Source: CAZMRF01 sp964568735
Lineage (GTDB): Bacteria > Acidobacteriota > Polarisedimenticolia > JACPZX01
Assembly (NCBI GenBank): GCA_964568735.1
Contig: CAZMRF010000048.1
Location: 1-38,812, forward strand
Reading direction: 5' to 3'
Length of the DNA stretch: 38,812 bases
Made by a program: the position numbers and the translations under genes. Below the pieces are notes generated by a model. It was not told the origin of the DNA, searched no databases, and worked only from the letters and a program-made list of their open reading frames with translations. Shown here piece after piece: positions 18,452-27,267 of the stretch (its first letter is position 1; each line of letters starts with the position of its first letter).

Positions 18452-19318
18452 TCAGGGGTAGAGAGTTCCGGCGTTCACAACGGGTTGCGTCGACCGGTCG
18501 CTGCAAAGCACGACGAGGAGGTTGCTGACCATCGAGGCCTTCCGCTCCTCGTCGAGCTCCACGATGTGGTTCTTCGCGAGAGCGGCCAGCGCCATCTCGA
18601 CCATGCCCACGGCGCCCTCGACGATCTTCTGCCGGGCCGCGATGATGGCGGAGGCCTGCTGGCGCTGGAGCATGGCATGCGCGATCTCCTGCGCGTAGGC
18701 CAGGTGGCTGATGCGGGCCTCGAGGACCTTCACGCCCGCCTGATCCAGCCGCTGCTGGACCTCGTCACGGAGGTGATCGGCGATCGCCGCCGTGCTGCCC
18801 CGGAGCGACTGCTGATCGTCGTGCGAATCGTAGGGGTACCGCGTGGCGAGGTTTCTCAGGGCCGCCTCGGTCTGTACGTGGATGAAGTCCTCGAAGTTGT
18901 CCACCTCGAAGAGCGCCTCGGCGGTGTCCACGACCCTCCACACGACGACGGCCGCGATCTCGATGGGATTGCCGTCGAGGTCGTTCACCTTCAGCTTGTC
19001 GCTGTCGAAGTTCCGGATGCGGGTCGAGATGCGCCGCTTCGTGAGCAGGGGGTTCGCCCAGCGGAAGCCCTGGGCCCTCACGGTGCCCACGTACCGGCCG
19101 AAGAGTTGCAGGACGCGGGCCTCGTTGGGGTTCACCATGAAGAGCCCGCCGAGCAGGAAGATCGACAGGAGCACGATCAGTCCCGACGCAACGCCCAGGG
19201 CGACGCTCACTCTCGATACGGCCTGTACGATTCCGAGTACGCCGGCGGCGATCACGGCCAGAAGCGCTATCAGCACGGGACCGCCGCTGAAGGCTGAGAT
19301 CTCTTTCTCACGGTTCAT
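18452..19318 (-). CDS. SPFH/band 7 domain membrane protein
   Basis: A 288-residue member of the stomatin/prohibitin/flotillin/HflK superfamily. Two hydrophobic segments near the N-terminus (about 13-35 and 39-62) anchor it. The SPFH domain runs from about 60 (FMVNPNEARVLQLFGRYVGT) to 215, and a helical coiled segment (AYAQEIAHAMLQRQQASA) follows. These proteins form membrane rings or microdomains that organise proteases and lipids. The gene leads an operon with the RHH protein and cca and has a strong ribosome site (AGGAGG) 7 bases before the ATG. Confidence 0.9.
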   Translation of the reverse strand: MNREKEISAFSGGPVLIALLAVIAAGVLGIVQAVSRVSVALGVASGLIVLLSIFLLGGLFMVNPNEARVLQLFGRYVGTVRAQGFRWANPLLTKRRISTRIRNFDSDKLKVNDLDGNPIEIAAVVVWRVVDTAEALFEVDNFEDFIHVQTEAALRNLATRYPYDSHDDQQSLRGSTAAIADHLRDEVQQRLDQAGVKVLEARISHLAYAQEIAHAMLQRQQASAIIAARQKIVEGAVGMVEMALAALAKNHIVELDEERKASMVSNLLVVLCSDRSTQPVVNAGTLYP

Positions 19319-19345
19319 GGCTCATCCTCCTCGAATGGTTGCGAA

Positions 19346-19374
19346 GTGATATCACACTGAAATCGCACCTTCAA
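19346..19374 (-). promoter_or_regulatory. Promoter of SPFH operon with overlapping palindromic operator candidate
   Basis: Minus-strand TTGAAG (19374-19369), 17-bp spacer, TGA then TATCAC (19351-19346), an extended -10 arrangement. The palindrome GTGATATCAC (19346-19355) covers the -10 element, as expected for an operator that blocks polymerase. Confidence 0.5.
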
Positions 19375-19640
19375 GGGAATTCTCCGAAGCGGGGCGCGCG
19401 TGGGAGGGGCTCGGGCCCCGAAGGTGCGTGAGCCTCCGCAGTGAATGCGGGAGAGGCCGCAACTGCGCGAGGGCCAGCGCCTCCAGGGAAGCGAGGGATC
19501 TCCGCCGGCGAATAGGCCTTTCGAGGCTCCACAGCGAGGAGCGTGGCTTCGCGCTCGTGAGGCCGGCCGCCCATGGTGCGCTTCTTGCTGATCGGGCCAG
19601 CATGCGCGGGGGAGTCCCCGTCCGGGATCCACGCTGAGCT

Positions 19641-19653
19641 CCTCCGCGGGAGG
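19641..19653 (+). promoter_or_regulatory. Ribosome-site hairpin of oah
   Basis: CCTCC-GCG-GGAGG is a perfect 5-bp stem with a 3-base loop. Its 3' arm is the Shine-Dalgarno sequence GGGAGG, six bases before the ATG at 19660, so the site may be hidden when the stem forms. Confidence 0.5.
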
Positions 19654-19659
19654 CCAAGG

Positions 19660-20709
19660 ATGACCGCACTGGAGCCCCGATCTCCGGCCGCCTTCGAGTT
19701 CCGTGACATCCTCTACGAGAAGGGTGCGGGTGTGGCGCGAGTCACGCTCAATCGCCCCGATGCCTTCAACGCCTACTCCACGCGGGGGCTTCAAGAACTG
19801 AGCGCGGCCTTCCGCGACGCTTCCTTCGACGACAGGGTCGGCGTCGTGGTCTACACAGGAGCCGGAGAGAAGGCCTTCTGCACGGGAGGAGATGTCAAGG
19901 AATACGAGGAGCTCTACCTCGAGAAACCCCGTGACTACTGGAAGTACATGGCGCTCTTCCGGGGCTATCTCGAGAGCATCCTCGACTGCGGCAAGCCTGT
20001 CATCGCGCGCATCAACGGCATGGCCGTGGGAGGCGGCAACGAATCCCAGCTCGCCTGCGACCTCTCGGTTGCGGCCGAGCACGCCTACCTGAAGCAGGTC
20101 GGTGTTCACGTGGGGAGCGTGGCCGCCGGAGGGGCCACGCAGTGGCTTCCCCTCGCCATCGGCGACAGGCGCGCCCGCCGGATGCTGATGCTGGGCGAGA
20201 AGGTGCCCGCGCGACTCGCCCTGGATTGGGGGCTCGTCAGCGACGTGGTCCCTTCGGTGACTCGTGGTGGCAAGTTCATCGAGGGCGCCACCGAAGATCA
20301 GGTCCGGCTCGCGCAGGCGGGGAAGGAAGGCTATGGCATCGACCTCTCGATGCTCGACGAGCGCGTCGCGGCGCTCTGCGCGAGGCTTCAAGAGACGTTC
20401 CCGGAGTGCATGCGCTACACGAAGCGGCAGGTGAACTTCCTGAAGGACTTCACCTGGCACGAGACCATCGGCCACGCGCAGGACTGGCTGTCGCTTCACT
20501 TCGCCTGCCACGAGCCGCTGGAGGGAATGCGCGCCTTCGTCGAGAAGCGCACCCCCCGCTACGGTGACCTGCGCCGGGAGGCCGCGGAGGGGAGGTCCCC
20601 GGAGTTTCCCTGGGGTGCCTACCGGCGGGCCTGCGCGGCGTGCGGTGCCGTCTCGCTTCCCTCCCGCTTCGCCTTCTGCGGCTCGTGTGGTTCGGCGCTC
20701 GAGAGATGA
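19660..20709 (+). CDS. oah: 6-oxocyclohex-1-ene-1-carbonyl-CoA hydrolase (BamA/Oah)
   Basis: A crotonase-fold enzyme that adds water and cleaves the ring of 6-oxocyclohex-1-ene-1-carbonyl-CoA to 3-hydroxypimelyl-CoA, the diagnostic ring-opening step of anaerobic aromatic breakdown. The ATG at 19660 has a strong ribosome site; the frame extends further upstream without family similarity. Motifs: CTGGDVKEY at 74-82 and INGMAVGGGNESQ around 118-130, which form the oxyanion hole, and the VGSVAAGGATQWLPLAIG segment near 150. The 349-residue protein ends with a CxxC-x11-CxxC pair (C325, C328, C340, C343), a zinc-ribbon-like tail. It overlaps the SDR gene by 4 bp. Its place ahead of had and bcrCBAD supports the assignment. 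Confidence 0.92.
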   Translation: MTALEPRSPAAFEFRDILYEKGAGVARVTLNRPDAFNAYSTRGLQELSAAFRDASFDDRVGVVVYTGAGEKAFCTGGDVKEYEELYLEKPRDYWKYMALFRGYLESILDCGKPVIARINGMAVGGGNESQLACDLSVAAEHAYLKQVGVHVGSVAAGGATQWLPLAIGDRRARRMLMLGEKVPARLALDWGLVSDVVPSVTRGGKFIEGATEDQVRLAQAGKEGYGIDLSMLDERVAALCARLQETFPECMRYTKRQVNFLKDFTWHETIGHAQDWLSLHFACHEPLEGMRAFVEKRTPRYGDLRREAAEGRSPEFPWGAYRRACAACGAVSLPSRFAFCGSCGSALER

Positions 20710-21437
20710 GCGACGGCAGCGCGATCGTCACGGGCGGCTCGGGTGCCATCGGCGGTGCCATCGCGCGGCGGCTCGCCGGCATGGGGTGGCACATCGGCCT
20801 CGTGGATACGGCGATGCCGAGGGGACCGCTTCTCGACGACATCCTCGCCACCGGCCGGCGCCATTGCTTCATCGAGGCCGACGTGCGGAGCTTCAGCGAC
20901 GCCGAGCGGGCAGTCGAAGCCGTCTCGAAGGATCTCGGCCCGGTGTCGGTCCTCGTGGCGGCCGCCGGCATCAGCCGCGACCACGCCTCGTGGAAGATGC
21001 CCGAAGCGGACTGGCATGACGTCCTCGACGTGAATCTCACCGGAGCCTTCACCTTCGCCCGCGCGGTGGCTCCCGGGATGAGGGAGCGCGGGGAGGGCCG
21101 GATCGTCTTCATCTCGTCCATCAACGGGCTTCGCGGCAAGTTCGGACTCGCGAACTACTCCGCCTCGAAGGCCGGGCTCTCGGGGCTGGCGCGCACGCTG
21201 GCGCGCGAGCTGGGGCCGAGAGCCATCACCGTGAACGCCGTCGCCCCGGGCTTCATCCGGACTCCCATGACGGCGAAGCTCTCCGAGGAGATCCTCGAGG
21301 CCGCACGGCGGGAGAGCGCCCTCGGCAGGCTGGGCACACCCGAAGACGTGGCAGGGCTCGTGGCCTGGCTCTGCTCCCCGGAGGCCTCGTGGGTCACGGG
21401 GCAGATCATCCGAGTGGACGGAGGGCAGATCTCATGA
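20706..21437 (+). CDS. Short-chain dehydrogenase/reductase in the benzoyl-CoA operon
   Basis: A classical 243-residue SDR: nucleotide-binding TGGSGAIG at 9-16, AAAGIS at 85-90, catalytic S138, Y151 and K155 (YSASK), and VAPGFIRTPM after it. The ATG at 20706 overlaps the oah stop. The closest roles are FabG-like 3-oxoacyl reductase or a beta-hydroxyacyl-CoA dehydrogenase. In this operon it could oxidise 3-hydroxypimelyl-CoA, the Oah product, to 3-oxopimelyl-CoA, or act on a cyclic hydroxyacyl-CoA like BadH of Rhodopseudomonas. The substrate is inference. Confidence 0.85.
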   Translation: MSDGSAIVTGGSGAIGGAIARRLAGMGWHIGLVDTAMPRGPLLDDILATGRRHCFIEADVRSFSDAERAVEAVSKDLGPVSVLVAAAGISRDHASWKMPEADWHDVLDVNLTGAFTFARAVAPGMRERGEGRIVFISSINGLRGKFGLANYSASKAGLSGLARTLARELGPRAITVNAVAPGFIRTPMTAKLSEEILEAARRESALGRLGTPEDVAGLVAWLCSPEASWVTGQIIRVDGGQIS

Positions 21438-22540
21438 CGTCCACGAAGAAGATGGTCCAGTTCGTCCTGACGGCGCCCGGAGAAAGTCTCGCGCGCGTGG
21501 AGAGGGATTTCCCCGAGCCCGCCCCCGGCGAGGCGCTCATCGAGGTGGCCGGCTGCGGCGTCTGCCATACCGACCTGGGCTTCTACTCGGGCGCCGTCCG
21601 CACGAAGCGCCCTCTCCCCCTGACTCTCGGGCACGAAATCAGCGGCACGGTCGCGGCGGTGGCTCCGGGAGACCCGGCCGGCCGGGGCTGGTTGGGCCGG
21701 GCCGTAATCGTCCCTGCCGTCGTGCCCTGCGGCGACTGTCCCTCCTGCTCCCGCGGCCGGGCGTCGATCTGCCCGCGCCAGATCTTCTTCGGCAACGACC
21801 TGGACGGAGGCTTCGCGACGCACGTGATGGCGCCGCTGCGGGGGCTCTGCCCCGTGCCCGGCTGGGAGCCCGGGCGCCCCGTCGGGCGCTCGGGCGTCGG
21901 GCTGCCCGAGCTCGCGGTGATGGCGGACGCGGTGACGACGGCCTACCAGAGCGTGATCCGCAGCCATCTGAAGGAGGGCGATCTCGCCGTCGTCGTGGGA
22001 GCGGGGGGCGTCGGCGGCTTCGCCGTGCAGATCGCGGCCGCTCTCGGCGCGACGGTGGCCGCGCTCGACATCGATGCGCAACGTCTCGAGCCTCTCCGGG
22101 ATCACGGGGCGGCCCTCACGATCAACGTGAGAGGAAAGAGCGCGGACGACGTCCGGCAGGAGATCCGGAGCTTCGCAAGGGAGCGCCTCCTGCCCTCACG
22201 GGAATGGAAGCTCTTCGAAACCTCGGGCACCACGGATGGCCAGGCGCTCGCGTTCCGCCTTCTCAACCACGGCGCGCGCCTCACCATCGTCGGCTTCGTT
22301 CCGGCCGAGGTGAGCGTGCGGCTCAGCAACCTCATGGCGCTCGACGCCACCGCGGCGGGAAACTGGGGGTGCCTCCCCGAGCGCTATCCCGAGGCGCTGA
22401 AGCTCGTGCTCGAGGGGCGGGTCGCCATCGGCCCCTTCGCCGAGCGGCGTCCACTACGGGATGTCCAGGAGGTCCTCGAGGCGCTGCAGGCGGGCCGCCT
22501 CGTGCGGCGCGCCGTGCTCGTTCCCGAGGAAGGCGCCTGA
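21434..22540 (+). CDS. had: 6-hydroxycyclohex-1-ene-1-carbonyl-CoA dehydrogenase
   Basis: A 368-residue zinc-dependent medium-chain dehydrogenase that oxidises the 6-hydroxy-cyclohexenyl-CoA to the 6-oxo substrate of Oah. Catalytic zinc ligands are C41 and H67-E68 (GCGVCHTD, LTLGHEISG); the structural zinc is bound by C99, C102, C105 and C113 (PCGDCPSC and SICP). The NAD-binding loop is VVGAGGVGGFAVQ. FFGNDLDGGFATHV after the structural zinc is typical of the Had group. The ATG at 21434 overlaps the SDR stop by 4 bp, and its stop shares a base with the bcrC start. Confidence 0.93.
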   Translation: MTSTKKMVQFVLTAPGESLARVERDFPEPAPGEALIEVAGCGVCHTDLGFYSGAVRTKRPLPLTLGHEISGTVAAVAPGDPAGRGWLGRAVIVPAVVPCGDCPSCSRGRASICPRQIFFGNDLDGGFATHVMAPLRGLCPVPGWEPGRPVGRSGVGLPELAVMADAVTTAYQSVIRSHLKEGDLAVVVGAGGVGGFAVQIAAALGATVAALDIDAQRLEPLRDHGAALTINVRGKSADDVRQEIRSFARERLLPSREWKLFETSGTTDGQALAFRLLNHGARLTIVGFVPAEVSVRLSNLMALDATAAGNWGCLPERYPEALKLVLEGRVAIGPFAERRPLRDVQEVLEALQAGRLVRRAVLVPEEGA

Positions 22541-23697
22541 TGCAGGAGATCCTGGCCCGCGCGGCGGCCGCCGCCTGGGACATCGACCTCGAAAGCGTTC
22601 GCCGCTGGAAGGGAGAGGGCCCTGAGCGCCGCGCGATCGGATACATGCCCATCTGGGCTCCGCGCGAGATCATCCGCGCCGCCGGGATGCGCCCGGTCGG
22701 ACTCCTGGGCGGGGGAGACCGCCTGGAGATCATCCGCGGCGACGCCTACTTCCAGTCCTACATCTGCCACATCCCTCGAAGCACGATCGAGCTGGGAGTC
22801 TCAGGCCGGCTCGACGTCCTCGACGGCGTGATCTTTCCCTCGATCTGCGACGTGATCAGGAATCTGTCGGGGATGTGGAAGATCCTCTTCACGAACAGGT
22901 ACGTCCACTATTTCGACTTCCCCCAGGCCTCCGACCCCGCCATCGCCGAGCGCCATTGCCGCCGCGAGCTGCAGGCGATTCGCGCGGGGCTCGAACGCCT
23001 CGGCTCGCAGCCGATCACGGACGAGCGCCTCGGGGAGTCCATCGCCGCCTACAACGAGAACGGCCGTCTCGTCCGCCTGCTCTACGACCTGCGCGCCGCG
23101 CAGCCCTGGCGTACGCCGGCATCGGAAGCCTACGAGGTGATTCGCGCCGGCTGCCTGCTCGATGTCGAGGAGCACAGCCGCCTCCTCCGCGACTACATCG
23201 CCGCCGTCTCCGCCGCCGACAGGCCGAAGCTGGACAACATCCGCGTGATCCTCACAGGGTCGTTCTGCGAGCAGCCCCCCATCGGCCTCCTCCGCACGCT
23301 CGAGAGGGCCGGCTGCGACCTGGTCGACGACGATCTGATCCTCGGGAGCCGCTACATCCGCGAGGACGTGCCGCTCGGGGGCGATCCCCTCTCCGCGCTC
23401 GCGCGGGCCTTCGTCCACTCGGGGACGCCCACCGCCAGCCGCTACGCGCCCACGGAGCAGAAGGGCGCCTGGCTGGTGCAGAAGGTCCGGAGCCTCCGGG
23501 CCGACGGAGTCGTCTTCGCCGCCGCGAGCTTCTGCGATCCCGCTCTCCTGGAGGAACCGATGCTCAAGGACGCGCTGGACCGGGAGGGGATTCCGCACAC
23601 TTCGTTCAAGTTCTCGGAGGACACGGGCCAGTTCCAGGCCGTGAGAGAGCAGACGGGTACCTTCGCCGACTCGATCCGGCTCTGGAGCGAGGCATGA
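22540..23697 (+). CDS. bcrC: Benzoyl-CoA reductase subunit C
   Basis: One of the two subunits that bind benzoyl-CoA and an iron-sulfur cluster in the ATP-dependent (class I) reductase. The 385 residues match the roughly 386 of the Thauera protein. Visible family segments are YMPIWAPREIIRAAGMRP (35-52), YFQSYICHIPRSTIE with C76, IFPSICDVIRNL with C103, RVILTGSFCEQPPIGLL, and near the end VVFAAASFCDP. The ATG at 22540 is linked to the had stop as TGATG. The HgdB-like fold is shared with hydroxyacyl-CoA dehydratases, but the operon and the four-subunit set favour benzoyl-CoA reductase. Confidence 0.93.
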   Translation: MQEILARAAAAAWDIDLESVRRWKGEGPERRAIGYMPIWAPREIIRAAGMRPVGLLGGGDRLEIIRGDAYFQSYICHIPRSTIELGVSGRLDVLDGVIFPSICDVIRNLSGMWKILFTNRYVHYFDFPQASDPAIAERHCRRELQAIRAGLERLGSQPITDERLGESIAAYNENGRLVRLLYDLRAAQPWRTPASEAYEVIRAGCLLDVEEHSRLLRDYIAAVSAADRPKLDNIRVILTGSFCEQPPIGLLRTLERAGCDLVDDDLILGSRYIREDVPLGGDPLSALARAFVHSGTPTASRYAPTEQKGAWLVQKVRSLRADGVVFAAASFCDPALLEEPMLKDALDREGIPHTSFKFSEDTGQFQAVREQTGTFADSIRLWSEA

Positions 23698-25001
23698 GCG
23701 GGGCACGACCTTCCGGCGGGGACGGGGCCGTGAGCAAGGAGCCCAGCATGGATCTCCAGAAGGAGATGATCGCGGGCCACTACAAGCGCCTGGCCGCCGC
23801 GAATGCCGCGAAACAACCGGTCGTCTACACCTTCGTGCCGGGCAACCTCACCGAGCTCATCGGCGCTTTCAGCTGCCTGCCCGTGCTGCCCGAGATCAAC
23901 GCCCTTCAGTCAGCCATGCGGAAGAAGTCCGCGGGCTACATCGCCATCGCGGAGAAGGCGGGCCACTCCGAGGACGTCTGCACCTACGTCAAGTGCGACA
24001 TCGGCATGCTGCGCTCCGGCAACGTCGGCCCGACGGGGGAGGTGCTGCCGAAGCCCGACCTGCTCCTGCTCTCCTACACGGGGTGCTTCACCTTCATGAA
24101 GTGGTTCGAGCTGCTGCGCGAGGAATACGGCTGCCCTGTCGCGATGCTCCACGTCCCCTACCAGGGAGACGGGGAAATCACGGATGAGATGGTCGCCTAC
24201 GTCGAGGAGCAGCTCCGCGAGACGGTCATCCCCGCCTTCGAGTCGGTGACGGGCCGGAAGCTCGACGAAGCCGAGCTGTCGAGGCGCCTCGCTCTCTCGG
24301 CGCAGGCGGAAGATGACTTCGTCTGGACGCTCGAGTCGGCCCGGGCGCGGCCGTCGCCCATCGACGCCTACTTCGGGGGCGTCTACTACATCGGCCCGAT
24401 TTTCAGCTCCTTCAGGGGGACGCCCGAGGCCCTCGGCTATTACCGAAGCCTGCGTCACGAGGTCGAAGGACGCCTCGAGCGCGGGGAGGGCCCGGTCACG
24501 CCCGAAGGCCCCATGGGCGAGCAGCGCTTCCGTCTCGTCATCGAGGGCCCCCCGAACTGGACCTCCTTCCGCGAGTTCTGGGGGATGTTCGCGTCGGAGG
24601 GAGCGGTCTCCGTGGCCTCCACCTACACGAGGGTGGGAGGGCTCTACGATCGCGGCTTCAGGCACGATCCGGAGCGGCCCCTGGAGTCCATGGCCCGCTA
24701 CTGCCTCGGCTGCTACACGAACCTGAACCTCCCCGGTCGCATCGACCTCATCGAGGAGTACGTCCGCCGGTACGAGGCCGACGGCTTCCTCATCCACTCG
24801 GTGAAGAGCTGCAACTCGTTCTCGGCGGGGCAGCTCCTCATGCTGCGCGAGCTCGAGAGGCGCACGGGCCTCGCGGGCGGCTTCATCGAGTCCGACCTGG
24901 TGGACCCCCGGTACTTCTCCGCAGCGAACGTGAAGAACCGGATCGAGAGCTATCTCCAGATGATCGAGCAGAAGCGCTCCCGGCCTGCGGGGGCCGCATG
25001 A
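23694..25001 (+). CDS. bcrB: Benzoyl-CoA reductase subunit B
   Basis: The second substrate-side subunit, 435 residues, the same length as the Thauera protein. Cysteines likely to serve clusters are C96 and C101 (EDVCTYVKCDIG), C131 (SYTGCFTF) and the pair in YCLGCYTNLN. The ATG at 23694 overlaps bcrC by 4 bp and has GGAG six bases upstream; a second ATG at 23748 with its own GGAG would give a protein 18 residues shorter. It forms the catalytic heterodimer with BcrC, which receives electrons from BcrA-BcrD. Confidence 0.93.
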   Translation: MSGARPSGGDGAVSKEPSMDLQKEMIAGHYKRLAAANAAKQPVVYTFVPGNLTELIGAFSCLPVLPEINALQSAMRKKSAGYIAIAEKAGHSEDVCTYVKCDIGMLRSGNVGPTGEVLPKPDLLLLSYTGCFTFMKWFELLREEYGCPVAMLHVPYQGDGEITDEMVAYVEEQLRETVIPAFESVTGRKLDEAELSRRLALSAQAEDDFVWTLESARARPSPIDAYFGGVYYIGPIFSSFRGTPEALGYYRSLRHEVEGRLERGEGPVTPEGPMGEQRFRLVIEGPPNWTSFREFWGMFASEGAVSVASTYTRVGGLYDRGFRHDPERPLESMARYCLGCYTNLNLPGRIDLIEEYVRRYEADGFLIHSVKSCNSFSAGQLLMLRELERRTGLAGGFIESDLVDPRYFSAANVKNRIESYLQMIEQKRSRPAGAA

Positions 25002-26431
25002 AGTGCTGGGTAGGCATCGACCTCGGATCCACCACCACCAAGGCGGTGATACTGGACGAAGGGGGAGCGCTCCTCGGCCGCGGGATCACGAACAGTAGAA
25101 ACAACTACGACGCCGCCTGCGCCATCGCCCGGACCGAGGCCTTCGTAGACGCCCGCTTCGCTCTCGTGCGCCGCGGCCTGCACGAGCCGGTGGGAAACGG
25201 CGGCCCGGCGGACTCTCCTCGCGGAGGCTCTCCCGCCGGGCTGGTCTCGATCCGGCCCTTGCGGGAGCCCTTCGTGAGCCGGCTCGCGCGCGCCTTCCGC
25301 CTCGAGCAGTACAGGCTCCAGCTCGGCCTGCTTCGCTCCGAGGCGCTCCTCGAGGCGGATGCCCGCGCGGATCGCGGCGGGAGCGAAGGCCTGGTCGGCG
25401 CCGTCTCCCTCATCTTCGACGCCATGGAGATGGCGGCGACGCGCCTCTTCGCGCCGGGCGCCCCCAGGGGCTCGGACTTCTTCAAGGACATCTCCGGCAG
25501 CCAGTACCTCGCCCTCGCGGAGCGCTCCGGCGCCGATGATGGGATTCCCTTCGAGAGCCTGGCCGGGATCTTCGACAAGTCGATCCTGAAGGTCGAGAAC
25601 AGCCTCCTCGATCTCTCCTTCGAAGCTCATGCCGGAGCGGCCGTGGAGCAGGCGCTCGCGGGTGACACGTCGCTCACGCCGGAGGAGAGGCATCGCCTCA
25701 GGGAGAGGGTGGATGCCGCCGCGGCGCTCCCCCTCGAGGAGGCGAGCAGCGTCGGAACCGGCTACGGGAGGGCCCGGCTGCCCTTCCCCAGGGAGAGAAT
25801 CCGGTCGGAGATCCTCTGTCACGGCCTTGGCGCCCACGCGCTCTTCCCCTCCACCGCGACGGTCCTCGACATCGGAGGCCAGGACACGAAGGCGATCCAG
25901 GTGGACGAGCAGGGCATCGTCACCTCGTTCCAGATGAACGATCGCTGCGCGGCCGGCTGCGGCCGCTACCTCGGCTACATCGCCGACGAGATGAGCCTGG
26001 GTCTCCACGAGCTGGGGCCGCTCGCGGAAACGTCGAAGGTGCCGGTGAAGATCAGCAGCACCTGCACCGTCTTCGCCGGGGCGGAGATCCGCGACCGCCT
26101 CTCGGTCGGGCAGAAGCGGGAGGACATCCTCGCCGGCCTTCACCGCGCCATCATCCTGCGCGCCATGGCCCTGCTGGCCCGCTCGGGAGGGATCCGCGAC
26201 GAATTCACGTTCACAGGTGGCGTCGCGAAGAACCCTGCGGCCGTGGCCGCCCTCGATCGGCTCGTCCGCGAGAACTACGGCGAGCGGAGGCTCAACATCT
26301 CGGCGGACTCGATCTACACCGGCGCGCTGGGCGCCGCGCTCTTCGCCATGAAGGGCGCGACCTCCACGCCGGTCGACGGCGAGATCCGTGACTCGCGTGG
26401 GACGGGCCTGCCGCAGGGGAGCGCCGCGTGA
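24998..26431 (+). CDS. bcrA: Benzoyl-CoA reductase ATPase subunit A
   Basis: An actin/Hsp70-like ATPase (BadF/BcrA/HgdC family) of 477 residues, the electron-activating module: ATP hydrolysis lowers the potential of a [4Fe-4S] cluster bridging BcrA and BcrD. GIDLGSTTTK (6-15) binds the first phosphate; VLDIGGQDTKAI (289-300) is the second. Cluster ligands are C317 in DRCAAGCGRY and C356 in STCTVFAGAE; a further cysteine, C321, replaces the usual Gly/Thr. It is longer than the usual roughly 440 residues; the extra length is in the 50-130 and 225-265 regions. The ATG overlaps bcrB by 4 bp. Confidence 0.92.
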   Translation: MKCWVGIDLGSTTTKAVILDEGGALLGRGITNSRNNYDAACAIARTEAFVDARFALVRRGLHEPVGNGGPADSPRGGSPAGLVSIRPLREPFVSRLARAFRLEQYRLQLGLLRSEALLEADARADRGGSEGLVGAVSLIFDAMEMAATRLFAPGAPRGSDFFKDISGSQYLALAERSGADDGIPFESLAGIFDKSILKVENSLLDLSFEAHAGAAVEQALAGDTSLTPEERHRLRERVDAAAALPLEEASSVGTGYGRARLPFPRERIRSEILCHGLGAHALFPSTATVLDIGGQDTKAIQVDEQGIVTSFQMNDRCAAGCGRYLGYIADEMSLGLHELGPLAETSKVPVKISSTCTVFAGAEIRDRLSVGQKREDILAGLHRAIILRAMALLARSGGIRDEFTFTGGVAKNPAAVAALDRLVRENYGERRLNISADSIYTGALGAALFAMKGATSTPVDGEIRDSRGTGLPQGSAA

Positions 26432-27267
26432 CCCTCGGGGCGGGCATCGACGTGGGAAGCAGCAGCGTGAAGTGCGCCGTCGTCCGCGGCGGCGGAGGCG
26501 GGGAGGAGCTTCTCGGGAGAGCGGCGGGGCGCATCCGCAGGCGCGAGCCCCGCTCGGTCATCCGCATGGCGTGGGAGGAGGCGCTCGCTGCCTCGGGCAT
26601 CGAAGCGGACCAGGTCGACTATGTCGCGACGACGGGCGAGGGAGAGCTCGTCGAATTCCGGCGTGGGCACTTCTACGGGATGACCGCGCACGCGCGAGGG
26701 GCCCTCTTCCTCGATCCTTCGGCCCGCGCCGCCCTGGATGTGGGGGCCCTCCACGCCCGGGCCATACGGATGGACTCCAGGGGGAAGGTCCTCGGCTACC
26801 GGATGACCAGCCAGTGCGCGAGCGGCTCGGGGCAATTTCTAGAAAGTATCGCACGCTATCTGGGCGTGACGCTCGACGAAGTGGGAGCCCTTTCCCGCAA
26901 GGCGGAGAAGCCCGAGAAGGTCAGCGGCGTCTGCGCCGTGCTCGCGGAGACCGACGTCATCAACATGGCTTCGCGGGGCATCTCCACCGCGGACATCCTG
27001 AAGGGCATCCATCTCTCCATGGCGGGACGCTTCGCGAAGCTCGTCGCGGCGGCGGGAGTCACCGGCCCGATGATGGTCACGGGCGGGCTGGCGGCCGATG
27101 AGGGCCTGCTGGATGCGCTGAGGGAGGAGATCGCGGCGCAGAAGCTCGACGTGGAGGTCCGCACGCACGAGCTCTCCGCCTGGGCGGGGGCCGTCGGGGC
27201 CGCCATCTGGGCAGCCTTCAGGCACGAGCGGTTGAGCCGGACAGGATTCGAGGAGGCACGGGTATGA
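26428..27267 (+). CDS. bcrD: Benzoyl-CoA reductase ATPase subunit D
   Basis: The partner ATPase of BcrA, 279 residues (Thauera BcrD about 282). Start is GTG, overlapping bcrA as GTGA. GIDVGSSSVK is at 6-15, the cluster ligand C130 in SQCASGSGQF, a second ligand C169 in GVCAVLAETD, and the adenosine loop MVTGGLA. The pair of BcrA and BcrD sizes fits the Thauera/Rhodopseudomonas type rather than the Azoarcus Bzd type. Gene order bcrC-bcrB-bcrA-bcrD is the same as in Thauera. No ferredoxin gene follows. Confidence 0.92.
   Translation: MTLGAGIDVGSSSVKCAVVRGGGGGEELLGRAAGRIRRREPRSVIRMAWEEALAASGIEADQVDYVATTGEGELVEFRRGHFYGMTAHARGALFLDPSARAALDVGALHARAIRMDSRGKVLGYRMTSQCASGSGQFLESIARYLGVTLDEVGALSRKAEKPEKVSGVCAVLAETDVINMASRGISTADILKGIHLSMAGRFAKLVAAAGVTGPMMVTGGLAADEGLLDALREEIAAQKLDVEVRTHELSAWAGAVGAAIWAAFRHERLSRTGFEEARV

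Larger units (their letters stand above)
19319..19659. other. Divergent intergenic region between SPFH and benzoyl-CoA operons
   Basis: A 341-bp gap containing the SPFH promoter (19346-19374, minus strand), a perfect 10-bp palindrome GTGATATCAC (19346-19355) and, on the other side, a ribosome-site hairpin before oah. A frame open on the plus strand through 19573-19659 has no family character. I find no convincing promoter for the oah operon. Confidence 0.6.
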
